A stretch of DNA of 64,000 bases from JAJFKB01 sp965230515 (GTDB taxonomy: Bacteria > Pseudomonadota > Gammaproteobacteria > Pseudomonadales > IMCC2047), in contig OZ246007.1 in the NCBI GenBank assembly GCA_965230515.1, positions 1,736,001 to 1,800,000 of the forward strand. Direction: 5' to 3'. This document shows, piece by piece, positions 32,601 through 40,126 of this stretch. Made by a program: the position numbers and the translations under genes. Below the pieces are notes generated by a model. It was not told the origin of the DNA. It made no database searches and was given only the letters and a program-made list of their open reading frames with translations. The stretch's first letter is position 1. Each line of letters starts with the position of its first letter.

Positions 32601-33461
32601 TCAGTTCTTCTTCACTTTTACTTTTTTGACCGTTTTTCTCTTACCCTTCTTGTTTTTGGTCACTTTTTTACTGCCGGCGGTTAAACTCTTTTTACCGGTT
32701 TTTTTATTCTTCGTTACTTTAACACCTTTTGTCACCCGCGTTGTCTTGCCACCCACTTTGGTGGTTCGTGTTACTTTGGTGCTTCTAACCAGGGTGGAGC
32801 TACGCGGCTTGTAACTGATTCTGGCCGCCGGCTTGACTACACTGACTCGTTTGACATGAAACCGTGTCGGTCCCACATAGCGCACCACCCGCGTGTTATA
32901 AACAGAAACTGTGGCTGGACGCCAGGGGCGCCACCAGTTGGGGTAAAAACCAAAGTAAAACCCTGAACGGTACGGCCTGTAGACTGGGCCATACATCCAG
33001 CCAATGACCGGCCATGCGTGGAAATGAACACCCACCGGGGTAATATAGAAATTCGGGCCGTAGACAACAGGATGCCCGTACAGGTGCATACGATATTGCT
33101 GCTCACCATATTTTTCCACTTCTATTGTGGCAACATCCTGAAACTCATCCTCCGCCAGTGGTACCTGCAGAATAACCAGACGTGAATTTCCTTTGGATTC
33201 CTCAACCACGCGAATAAAGTCAATCTCGCCATCCTGATTAAGATCCAGATTATTAATGCCCAGGGACGGATCATTGAGCGAACGCTCAAAGGCCTCCATA
33301 TTTTTTGCATTTTTAAAGAGTACACTCACCGCCTTCAGGTCAAGGTTTTCTGCAACTTCAGACTCTGGCGCTACGATGGTGGTATCACTGTGCACCGGTC
33401 TGGTGGTGCAACCCGCCACCATCCAGATCACACTGATTAAGATAAGAATTCTACTTTTCAT
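32601..33461 (-). CDS. Lipoprotein with EF-hand-like motif and Lys/Thr-rich tail
   Basis: This 286-residue protein has a lipoprotein signal (lipobox VAGC, Cys18). A single EF-hand/dockerin-like loop has Asp73, Asn75, Asp77, Glu79 and Asp81 in DLNQDGEIDFIRV. A central aromatic region (about 135-185) is rich in Trp, Tyr and Pro (WMYGPVYRPYRSGFYFGFYP). The last 80 residues are almost wholly Lys, Thr, Val, Arg and Gly. A perfect AAGGAGG precedes the ATG. The tail could bind nucleic acid, polyphosphate or lipopolysaccharide. I do not know a characterised homologue. Confidence 0.75.
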   Translation of the reverse strand: MKSRILILISVIWMVAGCTTRPVHSDTTIVAPESEVAENLDLKAVSVLFKNAKNMEAFERSLNDPSLGINNLDLNQDGEIDFIRVVEESKGNSRLVILQVPLAEDEFQDVATIEVEKYGEQQYRMHLYGHPVVYGPNFYITPVGVHFHAWPVIGWMYGPVYRPYRSGFYFGFYPNWWRPWRPATVSVYNTRVVRYVGPTRFHVKRVSVVKPAARISYKPRSSTLVRSTKVTRTTKVGGKTTRVTKGVKVTKNKKTGKKSLTAGSKKVTKNKKGKRKTVKKVKVKKN

Positions 33462-33529
33462 TGTTGCCTCCTTTTCCCTGCCACACAGGGACAGAGAAAT
33501 CTGTCACTATTGTACTATAGCCGATCATG

Positions 33530-34759
33530 CTATACCGACTGAAATATGCCCGGTAAAGAAGGCACACTAAAATCAGGAAACAGCTCTTCAATCGGCATGC
33601 CTGTCGTTCGGTTGGTGACCAATTCCGCCAAAACGGTGCGGTAATCGGTCGTCACTTCCAGATCCCCGGAGTCATAGAGCGCACTCTCCTCCAGCGTCGG
33701 CCAATCGGCATACACCTGCCCACCATTTACATTGCGCCCCAGAGCCAGCATAAAACTGGCATGGCCATGGTCAGTCCCGGCCGACCCATTCTCATAGGCC
33801 CTGCGGCCAAACTCCGTCATCGTGACCACTGTGATGCCTGACATCAACTCACCCATATCGGTACTAAAGGCGGCCAGCCCCTGAGAGAATTCAGCGAGCA
33901 GCGTATTCAGCGTGACATTCTCACCTTCGTGTGTATCCCAGCCGCCCAGATTGATGCCCGCCACTTCCACACCCAACCCGGATCGAATCATCTGCCCCAC
34001 TTCCATCAACTCTCTGCCAAAGGTGGTCTCCGGGTATTGCGCGTCATTTTCCATTTGATACTGTGCAGGATCAGCGAATTCCAGCGACTGAACCGCATTG
34101 AGCGTATTAACCGCTTGCTGATCCAGCAGCGAACTACCGCTGAAAAGTGCCAGAAGACCGGATTCAATCTCTGCCCGCTGCTCGCCATCCACTTGCAGGT
34201 TAAAACCATCAATACTGCTCATCGCAATCGAAGGTTCACTGTGAGCCAGACTTCTGGGCGCAGTCGTACCCATGGCCAGTGCACGAAATACCGGGTCATC
34301 CGTCATCAGCGTATGATCAATATAGCGCCCAAACCAGCCGCTATAGATATCCGTACTCTCTCCCAGACCCCGCTCCATCAGATCCTGTGCCTCAAAGTGT
34401 GAATGGCTGCCATTGGGCGATCCGGCCGCATGAACGATAGCCAACTCGCCGGACGCATAGAAGGGTAATAACGGCGCCATCGAAGGGTGCAGACCGAAAA
34501 AGCCATCAAGGTCCAGGGCTGCGCCTTCAGCACCGCTATCGGGGGAAGGGATAGCGAGGGTGGGTCTTAGCTTGGTATAGTTGGCGTCGCCATAGGGTGG
34601 GACGATATTGAGCGCGTCCGCGCCGCCTCGCAAATAGACAATAATGACCGTATCCCCCTGCGAAGTTGACGCATTTTCCGAGAACACTATTCGCGGCATG
34701 TAAGCCGCCGCACCGGTAGCCCCCATCCATTTAAAAAGTTGCCTGCGTGAAAGTTTCAT
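33530..34759 (-). CDS. DUF1501 family protein, Tat-exported
   Basis: This protein of about 409 residues starts with a twin-arginine signal (SRRQLFKWMGATGAAAYMPRI). The DUF1501 core includes VIIVYLRGGADALNIVPPYG, VHAAGSPNGSHSHFEAQDLME and the TMTEFGRRAYENGSAGTDHGHA metal-ligand-like region, which resembles sulfatase/alkaline-phosphatase-fold enzymes. GGAG lies 8 nt before the ATG at 34759. It follows the DUF1800 gene by about 50 nt. DUF1501 and DUF1800 are commonly paired in Gram-negative bacteria, but their joint function is not established. Confidence 0.9.
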   Translation of the reverse strand: MKLSRRQLFKWMGATGAAAYMPRIVFSENASTSQGDTVIIVYLRGGADALNIVPPYGDANYTKLRPTLAIPSPDSGAEGAALDLDGFFGLHPSMAPLLPFYASGELAIVHAAGSPNGSHSHFEAQDLMERGLGESTDIYSGWFGRYIDHTLMTDDPVFRALAMGTTAPRSLAHSEPSIAMSSIDGFNLQVDGEQRAEIESGLLALFSGSSLLDQQAVNTLNAVQSLEFADPAQYQMENDAQYPETTFGRELMEVGQMIRSGLGVEVAGINLGGWDTHEGENVTLNTLLAEFSQGLAAFSTDMGELMSGITVVTMTEFGRRAYENGSAGTDHGHASFMLALGRNVNGGQVYADWPTLEESALYDSGDLEVTTDYRTVLAELVTNRTTGMPIEELFPDFSVPSLPGIFQSV

Positions 34760-34809
34760 TTCCATTTCTCCAGATATCTGTAATCGATGTATAAGTTGAC
34801 CGTTCAGCC

Positions 34810-36348
34810 CTAGCGGTACTGGAAATAATCCGAGCTCAGCATCAGCCCTATCAGCCCGGGCACACGACTCATCAACTGTTCATAACCCAGCCACTCATCC
34901 TCATTTGCTTGCGGCGCAAGATACTCAATAAACATCTCCCGATCCTGGACAAGCAATTCCCGATGCAGGAGTGAGTTGGCCAGTGCATCCACCACTTTAC
35001 CCGGATGCCAATTGCGGCCAATCAGTGAAAAATAGTCAAAATTGATCCCTCTCAAATCGAGATGCGCAAGAGCAAGCGCAAAATTCCAGCGATTCAACAT
35101 GCCGTTGGTTGACGCCCAGTACACAGCGACATCGGGATAGCCGTTGGGCGGCACCCAGTCAAAAGGCATCTGCCCTAAAGCGATCAGATAATCCCGAATG
35201 ATATTTCTCGATCCACGATCCAAGGTGGCATTAACCCCTCTGAGCGCTGATCCCATAAACTCCATCGGGCGTTTAAGTTTTTCATCTGCCGACTGAGCAA
35301 ATTCATCCGAAAGAAATATCGTCCACAGCATTGCCTGAATATCACCGCCGGTATCCAAAAAGGTATCGGCAACCAGCGATACCAGAGAGTCGGGAGGGTT
35401 ATCCGAGACAAATCGACGCACCAGTTTCTGGGCAATAAAACTGGCGGTTGATGGGTGTTCTGCCAGCAGGTCAACCACGATTTCGCCATCACGGATACCG
35501 CCATTCGCCGACAGGGTAATCCCCAATAAGGTTTTTTCGCCCTCATCGTGGAACTCAGGATAGAATTTGAATCGACCCTGCTCGGGCCCACGACGCCCGA
35601 CGCTCCACCCGGTCAGGCAGCGTGACAACTCCTTCACATCCTGTTCGGTATAACCACCATCAACACCCAGCGTGTGCAACTCCATTAACTCGCGCGCATA
35701 GTTCTCATTCGGTGTGCCGGCCACATTGGTATGATTATCCAGGTACACCAGCATTGCCGGGCTTTTACTGGACGCCCGCAACAGATCCTTGAAGTTCCCG
35801 AGCGCATGAGGGCGAATCACATCGCGATCATCCGCCGTTTTCAATAGCGCGACCGGGCCATCCTGATGATAGATACTGAAATGGTTGGACCAGAACTCCA
35901 CCATCACCTCATAAAGCTGTCTTTTGCTGTACAGGGCCCGAAACACCGTGGCGCTTTTTAGCTGACCGGACACCTCAAATTTCTGGTAGTCGATCAATTG
36001 CCCCTGGGAAAGATAGATTGTGGGCGTGAACTCCTGCAGATAGGATTCCACCTGCGAGTCGTCAATGCTCTGCCAGTCCATCTGCTCTTCAAGATAAGCC
36101 TCCATGCCAATCGACTGTATTCGATTTAGTTCCCGTTGCTTGATCCCGAAACTGGTTCGCCCCAGCATGAGTACCTCTGCAGAAGGCGCCGGCAACTCTT
36201 TTGGGGTGGTCTCATCTTTGGCAGCAGTGCTCTCGGGGACCACCTCTTCGGCGAACAGTTTACCTGCGCTAAGTGCAACGCCCATCGCCATGACACTGGC
36301 CGCCTTACTCGCTCCTTCACTGACAAAATCTCGTCTCGTTGTTGTCAT
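34810..36348 (-). CDS. DUF1800 family protein, Tat-exported
   Basis: This 512-residue protein has a Tat signal (TTRRDFVSEGASKAASVMAM, then a hydrophobic stretch to LFAEE). DUF1800 hallmarks follow: VLMLGRTSFGIKQRELNRI near 60, MVEFWSNHFSIYH near 147, YLDNHTNVAGTPNENYAREL near 204 and ELMELHTLGVDGGYTEQDV. It is the first gene of a two-gene unit with the DUF1501 gene. Both are exported folded, so the pair probably acts in the periplasm or at the cell surface. The biochemical role is unknown. Confidence 0.9.
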   Translation of the reverse strand: MTTTRRDFVSEGASKAASVMAMGVALSAGKLFAEEVVPESTAAKDETTPKELPAPSAEVLMLGRTSFGIKQRELNRIQSIGMEAYLEEQMDWQSIDDSQVESYLQEFTPTIYLSQGQLIDYQKFEVSGQLKSATVFRALYSKRQLYEVMVEFWSNHFSIYHQDGPVALLKTADDRDVIRPHALGNFKDLLRASSKSPAMLVYLDNHTNVAGTPNENYARELMELHTLGVDGGYTEQDVKELSRCLTGWSVGRRGPEQGRFKFYPEFHDEGEKTLLGITLSANGGIRDGEIVVDLLAEHPSTASFIAQKLVRRFVSDNPPDSLVSLVADTFLDTGGDIQAMLWTIFLSDEFAQSADEKLKRPMEFMGSALRGVNATLDRGSRNIIRDYLIALGQMPFDWVPPNGYPDVAVYWASTNGMLNRWNFALALAHLDLRGINFDYFSLIGRNWHPGKVVDALANSLLHRELLVQDREMFIEYLAPQANEDEWLGYEQLMSRVPGLIGLMLSSDYFQYR

Positions 36349-36405
36349 TATCGCATCCTCTCATGTACGGGTTATACTGCTAATAACGAGGTGGTTTCGA
36401 ATCGG

Positions 36406-36434
36406 TTGACAAACTTTTTGTATTTTTTTAGAAA
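36406..36434 (+). promoter_or_regulatory. Sigma70-like promoter upstream of the 95-residue hypothetical gene
   Basis: TTGACA (36406-36411) is followed after 17 bases by TAGAAA (36429-36434). The -35 is perfect and the -10 matches at 4 positions. It faces the gene starting at 36510. Confidence 0.5.
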
Positions 36435-36509
36435 TCAGACTGTAGATCGACAGAATATTGGCGCACACTTATTTAAGTCTGATACCAATATAGCGAGCTC
36501 TTACCGCAA

Positions 36510-36797
36510 ATGAATTGCTGGACCAAGCGTAATCTCGGAGATGCTCTTTTAGCGGACCCTGCTATTGCCTCGACTGAAAAGTGTTTTGTTGATGCATACA
36601 ATAAAGCAGGTATGCCTGCCAATATGGCGGCCTTTATCCGTCATGAATCGGAAGGAAGGTTGCACTGCGAAGTAATAGTCTATTTTTCACCATCAGCTGC
36701 CGCAATCGCACAAAAGCTCGGGGCAACCCCATGTCCAAAACCGGCAACAGAAGGGCTGAGTTTATTGGCCGGTGACAGGAACTATTATTTGCGCTGA
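36510..36797 (+). CDS. Hypothetical 95-residue protein
   Basis: I do not recognise this protein. It has a mixed alpha/beta look (CFVDAYNKAGMPANMAAFIRHE, then a strand LHCEVIVYFSPSAAAIAQKL), no signal peptide and no membrane helix. Cysteines lie at 3, 25, 53 and 74. A fair promoter lies about 75 nt upstream, but no strong ribosome site is visible. The composition is that of a real coding region rather than a shadow. Role unknown. Confidence 0.55.
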   Translation: MNCWTKRNLGDALLADPAIASTEKCFVDAYNKAGMPANMAAFIRHESEGRLHCEVIVYFSPSAAAIAQKLGATPCPKPATEGLSLLAGDRNYYLR

Positions 36798-36961
36798 CTT
36801 GATAATCAGTGCTAAAAAACTGTACAAAAAGCTCCACCTAATAAGCACGGCTATTAAAATGTGAAATATAGGTGACTAAAAATTCAGGACGTTCCGTTTT
36901 TTCACCTGTAGAATGCGTTTGTTAGCGGTACTTTGGGTTTCAATCTCAGCAAGCACTAAAT

Positions 36962-37609
36962 ATGGATAGCTTTCTGCCTGGTCCGAACAAACAAATATAC
37001 AAAACCTTTATGCTGGCGCTATCAGTGCTTGCTGCAATCGTTGCAGCTTGTATTTACTTCGATATCAATACGCATCTGGTCACTCGCGACGTCACGGCAA
37101 TTGCCCAAATTCACCCACTATCGGGAATTCTCTCAAGCCTTGGCATATTACTTTGGTGTACTGCAGCATCGGTTTGTTTCTTTGCATCCGCACTCGTCGA
37201 TAAAGCAGACCACAGAATATTCTCTTTCCTACTTTCGTCAGCGCTATTATCAACTTATCTTTTATTGGACGATGCTTTTTTAATCCATGAACAACTGGCT
37301 CCCAAATACCTGGGGATAAACGAGAAAATGGTATTCAGCTTTATATTGATAGCCGTTATCTCCTACTTGGTCGTGTTTTATCGGATAATACAAAACACTG
37401 AATATCCCAGGCTGATAATCGCGCTCTTGTTTCTTTCACTTTCCGTAGCAATCGATCTTCTTTTTGAGTCCTGGCTATGGCAGAAAATTGGTCATTGGGA
37501 GTTTTTACTGGAAGATGGCACAAAGTGGATCGGAATTTCGTTTTGGTGCAGCTATTATGTAAATACCTCCTCATTGGCAATAAAAGGCCTGCAAACAAAA
37601 AACTCATAA
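36962..37609 (+). CDS. Hypothetical integral membrane protein
   Basis: This 215-residue protein has about six predicted membrane helices, for example FMLALSVLAAIVAACIYF near 15-33 and MVFSFILIAVISYLVVFY near 122-140. Acidic residues sit in the segment LLLDDAFLIHEQLAPKYLGI and near the end (LLFESWLWQ). I do not recognise the family. There is no Shine-Dalgarno sequence before the ATG, so the start or the mode of initiation is uncertain. It converges with the DUF3106 gene with no gap. The surrounding DNA is AT-richer than its neighbours. Confidence 0.65.
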   Translation: MDSFLPGPNKQIYKTFMLALSVLAAIVAACIYFDINTHLVTRDVTAIAQIHPLSGILSSLGILLWCTAASVCFFASALVDKADHRIFSFLLSSALLSTYLLLDDAFLIHEQLAPKYLGINEKMVFSFILIAVISYLVVFYRIIQNTEYPRLIIALLFLSLSVAIDLLFESWLWQKIGHWEFLLEDGTKWIGISFWCSYYVNTSSLAIKGLQTKNS

Positions 37610-38068
37610 TTACCGCACAAACTTTCTATTCCCGCGAATCACCTGTTTTTTATGTTTAGGTGGCATTTTCCGCCACTGCTTGCGCAGTTCCTTACGCTTT
37701 TTCGGCGGTAGCTTTTTAAAATTCTGACGCGCCTTGCGCACACGTCGTTGCTGCTCCGGAGTTAGTTTTTTAAACTGCTGGTAACGTTGCCTGATACGCT
37801 TGCGCTGATCCTCAGGTAAGGCTTGCCAGCGCTTGAATCGCTGGAATGCTTGCGCTCTCTTATCCGGCGGCATGGTTGCCAAACGACTGGCACCTTTTCG
37901 CAGAAGACGCTGTTTTTCTACGGGCAACTGATCCCAGCGGTCCGCAAATTTATGCAGAATACGCTGCTCTTCCTGGGGCAGGTGATCCCAAGCGACACTC
38001 TCCTGCGCATGCGTTGGCAGGGCAAATGAGAAAACAATAGCCAGCAACAAGGAGTGAACCCTATTCAT
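37610..38068 (-). CDS. DUF3106 family exported protein
   Basis: This 152-residue protein has a signal peptide (MNRVHSLLLAIVFSFALPTHA). Repeated short helical units follow, each with a leucine/proline turn and basic residues: WDHLPQEEQRILHKFADRWDQLP, split here for description, then KLTPEQQRRVRKARQNFKKL. The tail is very basic. These features match DUF3106. The start codon overlaps the stop of the preceding 67-residue gene by 8 nt, indicating translational coupling. It is the last gene of the ECF sigma operon. The molecular role is not established. Confidence 0.85.
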   Translation of the reverse strand: MNRVHSLLLAIVFSFALPTHAQESVAWDHLPQEEQRILHKFADRWDQLPVEKQRLLRKGASRLATMPPDKRAQAFQRFKRWQALPEDQRKRIRQRYQQFKKLTPEQQRRVRKARQNFKKLPPKKRKELRKQWRKMPPKHKKQVIRGNRKFVR

Positions 38069-38264
38069 CTGGATTTTCCTCACTACTTGCCGTCGCTGAC
38101 GGCTGATCCGACTCAGATAATGGCATACCTTCAATCTCATCGGGTGCGATCCAATCACCATCGGCGGTTTCCCAGCTACCGAGGAATTCCAGGAATGCTT
38201 CATCAAACATAGCATCCTCATCATCCGCACTCACTGCAGAAACCAACAGACAAAAGCTGAGCAT
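38061..38264 (-). CDS. Small exported acidic protein in ECF sigma operon
   Basis: This 67-residue protein has a signal peptide (MLSFCLLVSAVSA) followed by a strongly acidic mature part with DAMFDEAFLEFLGSWETADGDW and a PSATASSEENPDE tail. The ATG at 38264 is chosen because GAGG lies about 12 nt upstream, straddling the stop of the previous gene; a longer reading frame would overlap that gene heavily. Similar small genes sit between DUF3619 and DUF3106 genes in other Proteobacteria. Its acidic nature contrasts with the basic DUF3106 protein encoded next, so a physical partnership is conceivable. Confidence 0.7.
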   Translation of the reverse strand: MLSFCLLVSAVSADDEDAMFDEAFLEFLGSWETADGDWIAPDEIEGMPLSESDQPSATASSEENPDE

Positions 38265-38271
38265 CCAAACC

Positions 38272-38643
38272 CTACACCTCACTCGGCGCTGAGTGTTGCT
38301 GTTCCAGCCAGATGTAAAAATCCAACTCTTCATAAAAATCGATGTTTTCTTCATCCGCTAATAATTCAGCGTCCGCCAGGCCCGCAACAAAATCCTGCGA
38401 GTAATCATTTTCGCCGGGCCACAAAAGCATCAGTGTAACAGACATTGCCGCCGCCGTGGCAATGCCTGCGGTCCAACCCACGTTAACGCCAAACCTGCCG
38501 GACTTTTGTGGCATTGCTTGCAATGCCTGCGTCCTCGCTTGTCTTAACCTGGACAGTGTTTCACCATCCAGTTCATCGACCTTGCGGTCCAGAGCACTCC
38601 GATAACGTTCGTTCATTGGATCATTCTGTTTTTGATGGCTCAC
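38272..38643 (-). CDS. DUF3619-like membrane protein, candidate anti-sigma factor
   Basis: This 123-residue protein has an N-terminal cytoplasmic part with LDRKVDELDGETLSRLRQAR, a single membrane helix near 56-73 (WTAGIATAAAMSVTLMLLW) and an acidic periplasmic tail. It starts with GTG, overlapping the sigma gene stop as GTGA, and has GGAGG 9 nt upstream. The position right after an ECF sigma gene, single helix and short cytoplasmic domain suit an anti-sigma factor. The DUF3619 assignment is by overall resemblance. Confidence 0.75.
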   Translation of the reverse strand: MSHQKQNDPMNERYRSALDRKVDELDGETLSRLRQARTQALQAMPQKSGRFGVNVGWTAGIATAAAMSVTLMLLWPGENDYSQDFVAGLADAELLADEENIDFYEELDFYIWLEQQHSAPSEV

Positions 38644-39164
38644 TTTACGTAACCCTCCAATACACTTCTCAATGTTTCTCTGGCACGTGACAGATGGGTT
38701 TTAACGCTACCTTTTGAGCAGCCCATGGCACGCGCGGTTTCCTCTTCGCTGAGTCCTTCCCAGATCCTTAACAAGAACGCCTGCTGCTGCCTCAAAGGCA
38801 GCTTTTCCAATGCAACAGTCAACCTGTCCATCGATTGCTCATCCTGCAGCCTATCGCTGGGTCCGGGCGTATAGGTATCGGCAAACCCGGCCAGCGGGTC
38901 AGCCTCCTCTTCACCAAACCCAAGTTTATCCAGCCAGACCCGCCAGCGATTGCTGACAGAGTTTCGACGGTACCAGTCCCGAATTCGATTTTGCAGTATC
39001 TTAAAAAACAGACAACGCCATTCATCCTGTGGCCTATGGGCATAGCGCTGCACCAGTCGAAGCATCGCATCCTGCACAATATCAAGCGCCTCTTCACGCT
39101 GACCCACTGCCATTTTGGCCATTGCGTAAGCGCGGCGCTCAACCGATGCCAGAAACTCGTCCAT
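38640..39164 (-). CDS. ECF-type RNA polymerase sigma-70 factor
   Basis: This protein of about 174 residues has sigma region 2 (AYAMAKMAVGQREEALDIVQ, then DAMLRLVQRYAHRP) and region 4 (LPLRQQQAFLLRIWEGLSEE, then ETARAMGCSKGSVKTHLSRA). It is followed by coupled genes for a DUF3619-like membrane protein, a small acidic exported protein and a DUF3106 protein, a cluster seen in many beta- and gammaproteobacteria. An in-frame TTG at 39173 with GGATAAT before it is an alternative start. The regulon is not known from sequence. Confidence 0.93.
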   Translation of the reverse strand: MDEFLASVERRAYAMAKMAVGQREEALDIVQDAMLRLVQRYAHRPQDEWRCLFFKILQNRIRDWYRRNSVSNRWRVWLDKLGFGEEEADPLAGFADTYTPGPSDRLQDEQSMDRLTVALEKLPLRQQQAFLLRIWEGLSEEETARAMGCSKGSVKTHLSRARETLRSVLEGYVK

Positions 39165-39212
39165 AGCCTGCAAATTATCCAGTGTTTCCCCCTGAAATAC
39201 CGGTATTTTCCG

Positions 39213-39641
39213 TTATCCACAGCGATGATGCGCATAACCGTGATATTCCGCTATATGATGCAAATGTTCAGCTTCACTGTCCAGACGATTATTTAGTCGT
39301 GCTCCTTTGGCGTCAAGCTTGCGGTTTATTCTATTACCCTCGATATCAAGCCGACGATCAATTGAATCACCTTTCCGCGCCAGATAATTACCCAGCTGAT
39401 GCCGCCCCAGAGCATGCGCTTTGGCTGCTTGCCGGTCATAATAGGCCTCCAGGCGATCACCTTCACGGTCGAGGTACGCTTCGATCCGGTCTCCCTTAAT
39501 ATCCAGTTGCCGCTCAAGTTTGTCGCCTTTCACGTCGTAGCAACGCTTTATATGGTGTCCTGCGGTATCGGCTGCAACATTTACGCTCACCAAACCCATC
39601 AACAGCGCAGCAGCAATCCCGTATCGCCGTACCTTTTCCAT
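39213..39641 (-). CDS. Secreted protein of 11-residue helical repeats
   Basis: This 142-residue protein has a signal peptide (to about residue 24, SVNVAADTA). Two blocks of hendecad repeats follow. Residues 35-67 hold three copies beginning YDVKGDKLERQ, LDIKGDRIEAY and LDREGDRLEAY. Residues 87-130 hold LARKGDSIDRR, LDIEGNRINRK, LDAKGARLNNR and a degenerate fourth. The pattern Leu-Asp-x-Lys/Glu-Gly-x-Arg suggests a long amphipathic helix or right-handed coiled coil. AAGGAG precedes the ATG. The C-terminus is His-rich. I know no function. It lies next to the ECF sigma operon on the same strand. Confidence 0.78.
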   Translation of the reverse strand: MEKVRRYGIAAALLMGLVSVNVAADTAGHHIKRCYDVKGDKLERQLDIKGDRIEAYLDREGDRLEAYYDRQAAKAHALGRHQLGNYLARKGDSIDRRLDIEGNRINRKLDAKGARLNNRLDSEAEHLHHIAEYHGYAHHRCG

Positions 39642-39734
39642 TGTGCTCTCCTTACTTTGTCTGTTTAAATAATGACTATCTAAAGCTAGTAACGCGTCAA
39701 CCAAACAGAAGTTGACATATCCGCACAGTTTATT

Positions 39735-40100
39735 TTGGATGACATTATGCTGTCGCAGGCCCAGCTGGAACGCTTTCAGAGCCGCCTGAAAGCGCTTAAA
39801 GAAGAGCTGATTGCGCTGTTATCAATGAACGAACAGGCAACAGAGACCGTATCGCTTGACCAGGCAAAGGTTGGGCGTCTTTCGCGCATGGATGCACTTC
39901 AGCAGCAGGCAATGGCTCAGGCCAACCGAACCCAGCATCAACAAAGATTACGTAATGTACAGTTAGCACTGACCGCCATTGAAGAGCAAAGTTATGGATT
40001 TTGTGAGGAATGTGGAGAGGATATTCCCATCGCCAGGCTGGAAGCATCCCCGGAATCCATCTACTGCATAACCTGCAAAAACCGTTTAGAGCAAAACTGA
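39735..40100 (+). CDS. DksA/TraR-family C4 zinc-finger protein
   Basis: This 117-121-residue protein (a second ATG is four codons in, at 39747) has a helical N-terminal half, forming a coiled-coil-like arm (residues 8-80). A C-terminal zinc finger follows: CEECGEDIPIARLEASPESI, then YCITCKNRLEQN. Members bind the secondary channel of RNA polymerase or have divergent roles. It lacks the acidic DxxDxA tip motif of genuine DksA as far as I can see, so it is a DksA-like paralogue rather than DksA itself. Confidence 0.88.
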   Translation: MDDIMLSQAQLERFQSRLKALKEELIALLSMNEQATETVSLDQAKVGRLSRMDALQQQAMAQANRTQHQQRLRNVQLALTAIEEQSYGFCEECGEDIPIARLEASPESIYCITCKNRLEQN

Positions 40101-40126
40101 TCTTTATAACCTGAAGGGGGAGCACA

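Noticed and set aside
33929..34402. 157-codon plus-strand reading frame
   Set aside because: Lies antisense within the DUF1501 gene; no signal, domain or start context.
36900..36925. GTTAGCG-type sequence considered as an integron attC site
   Set aside because: Does not fit GTTRRRY and no matching complementary box lies upstream.
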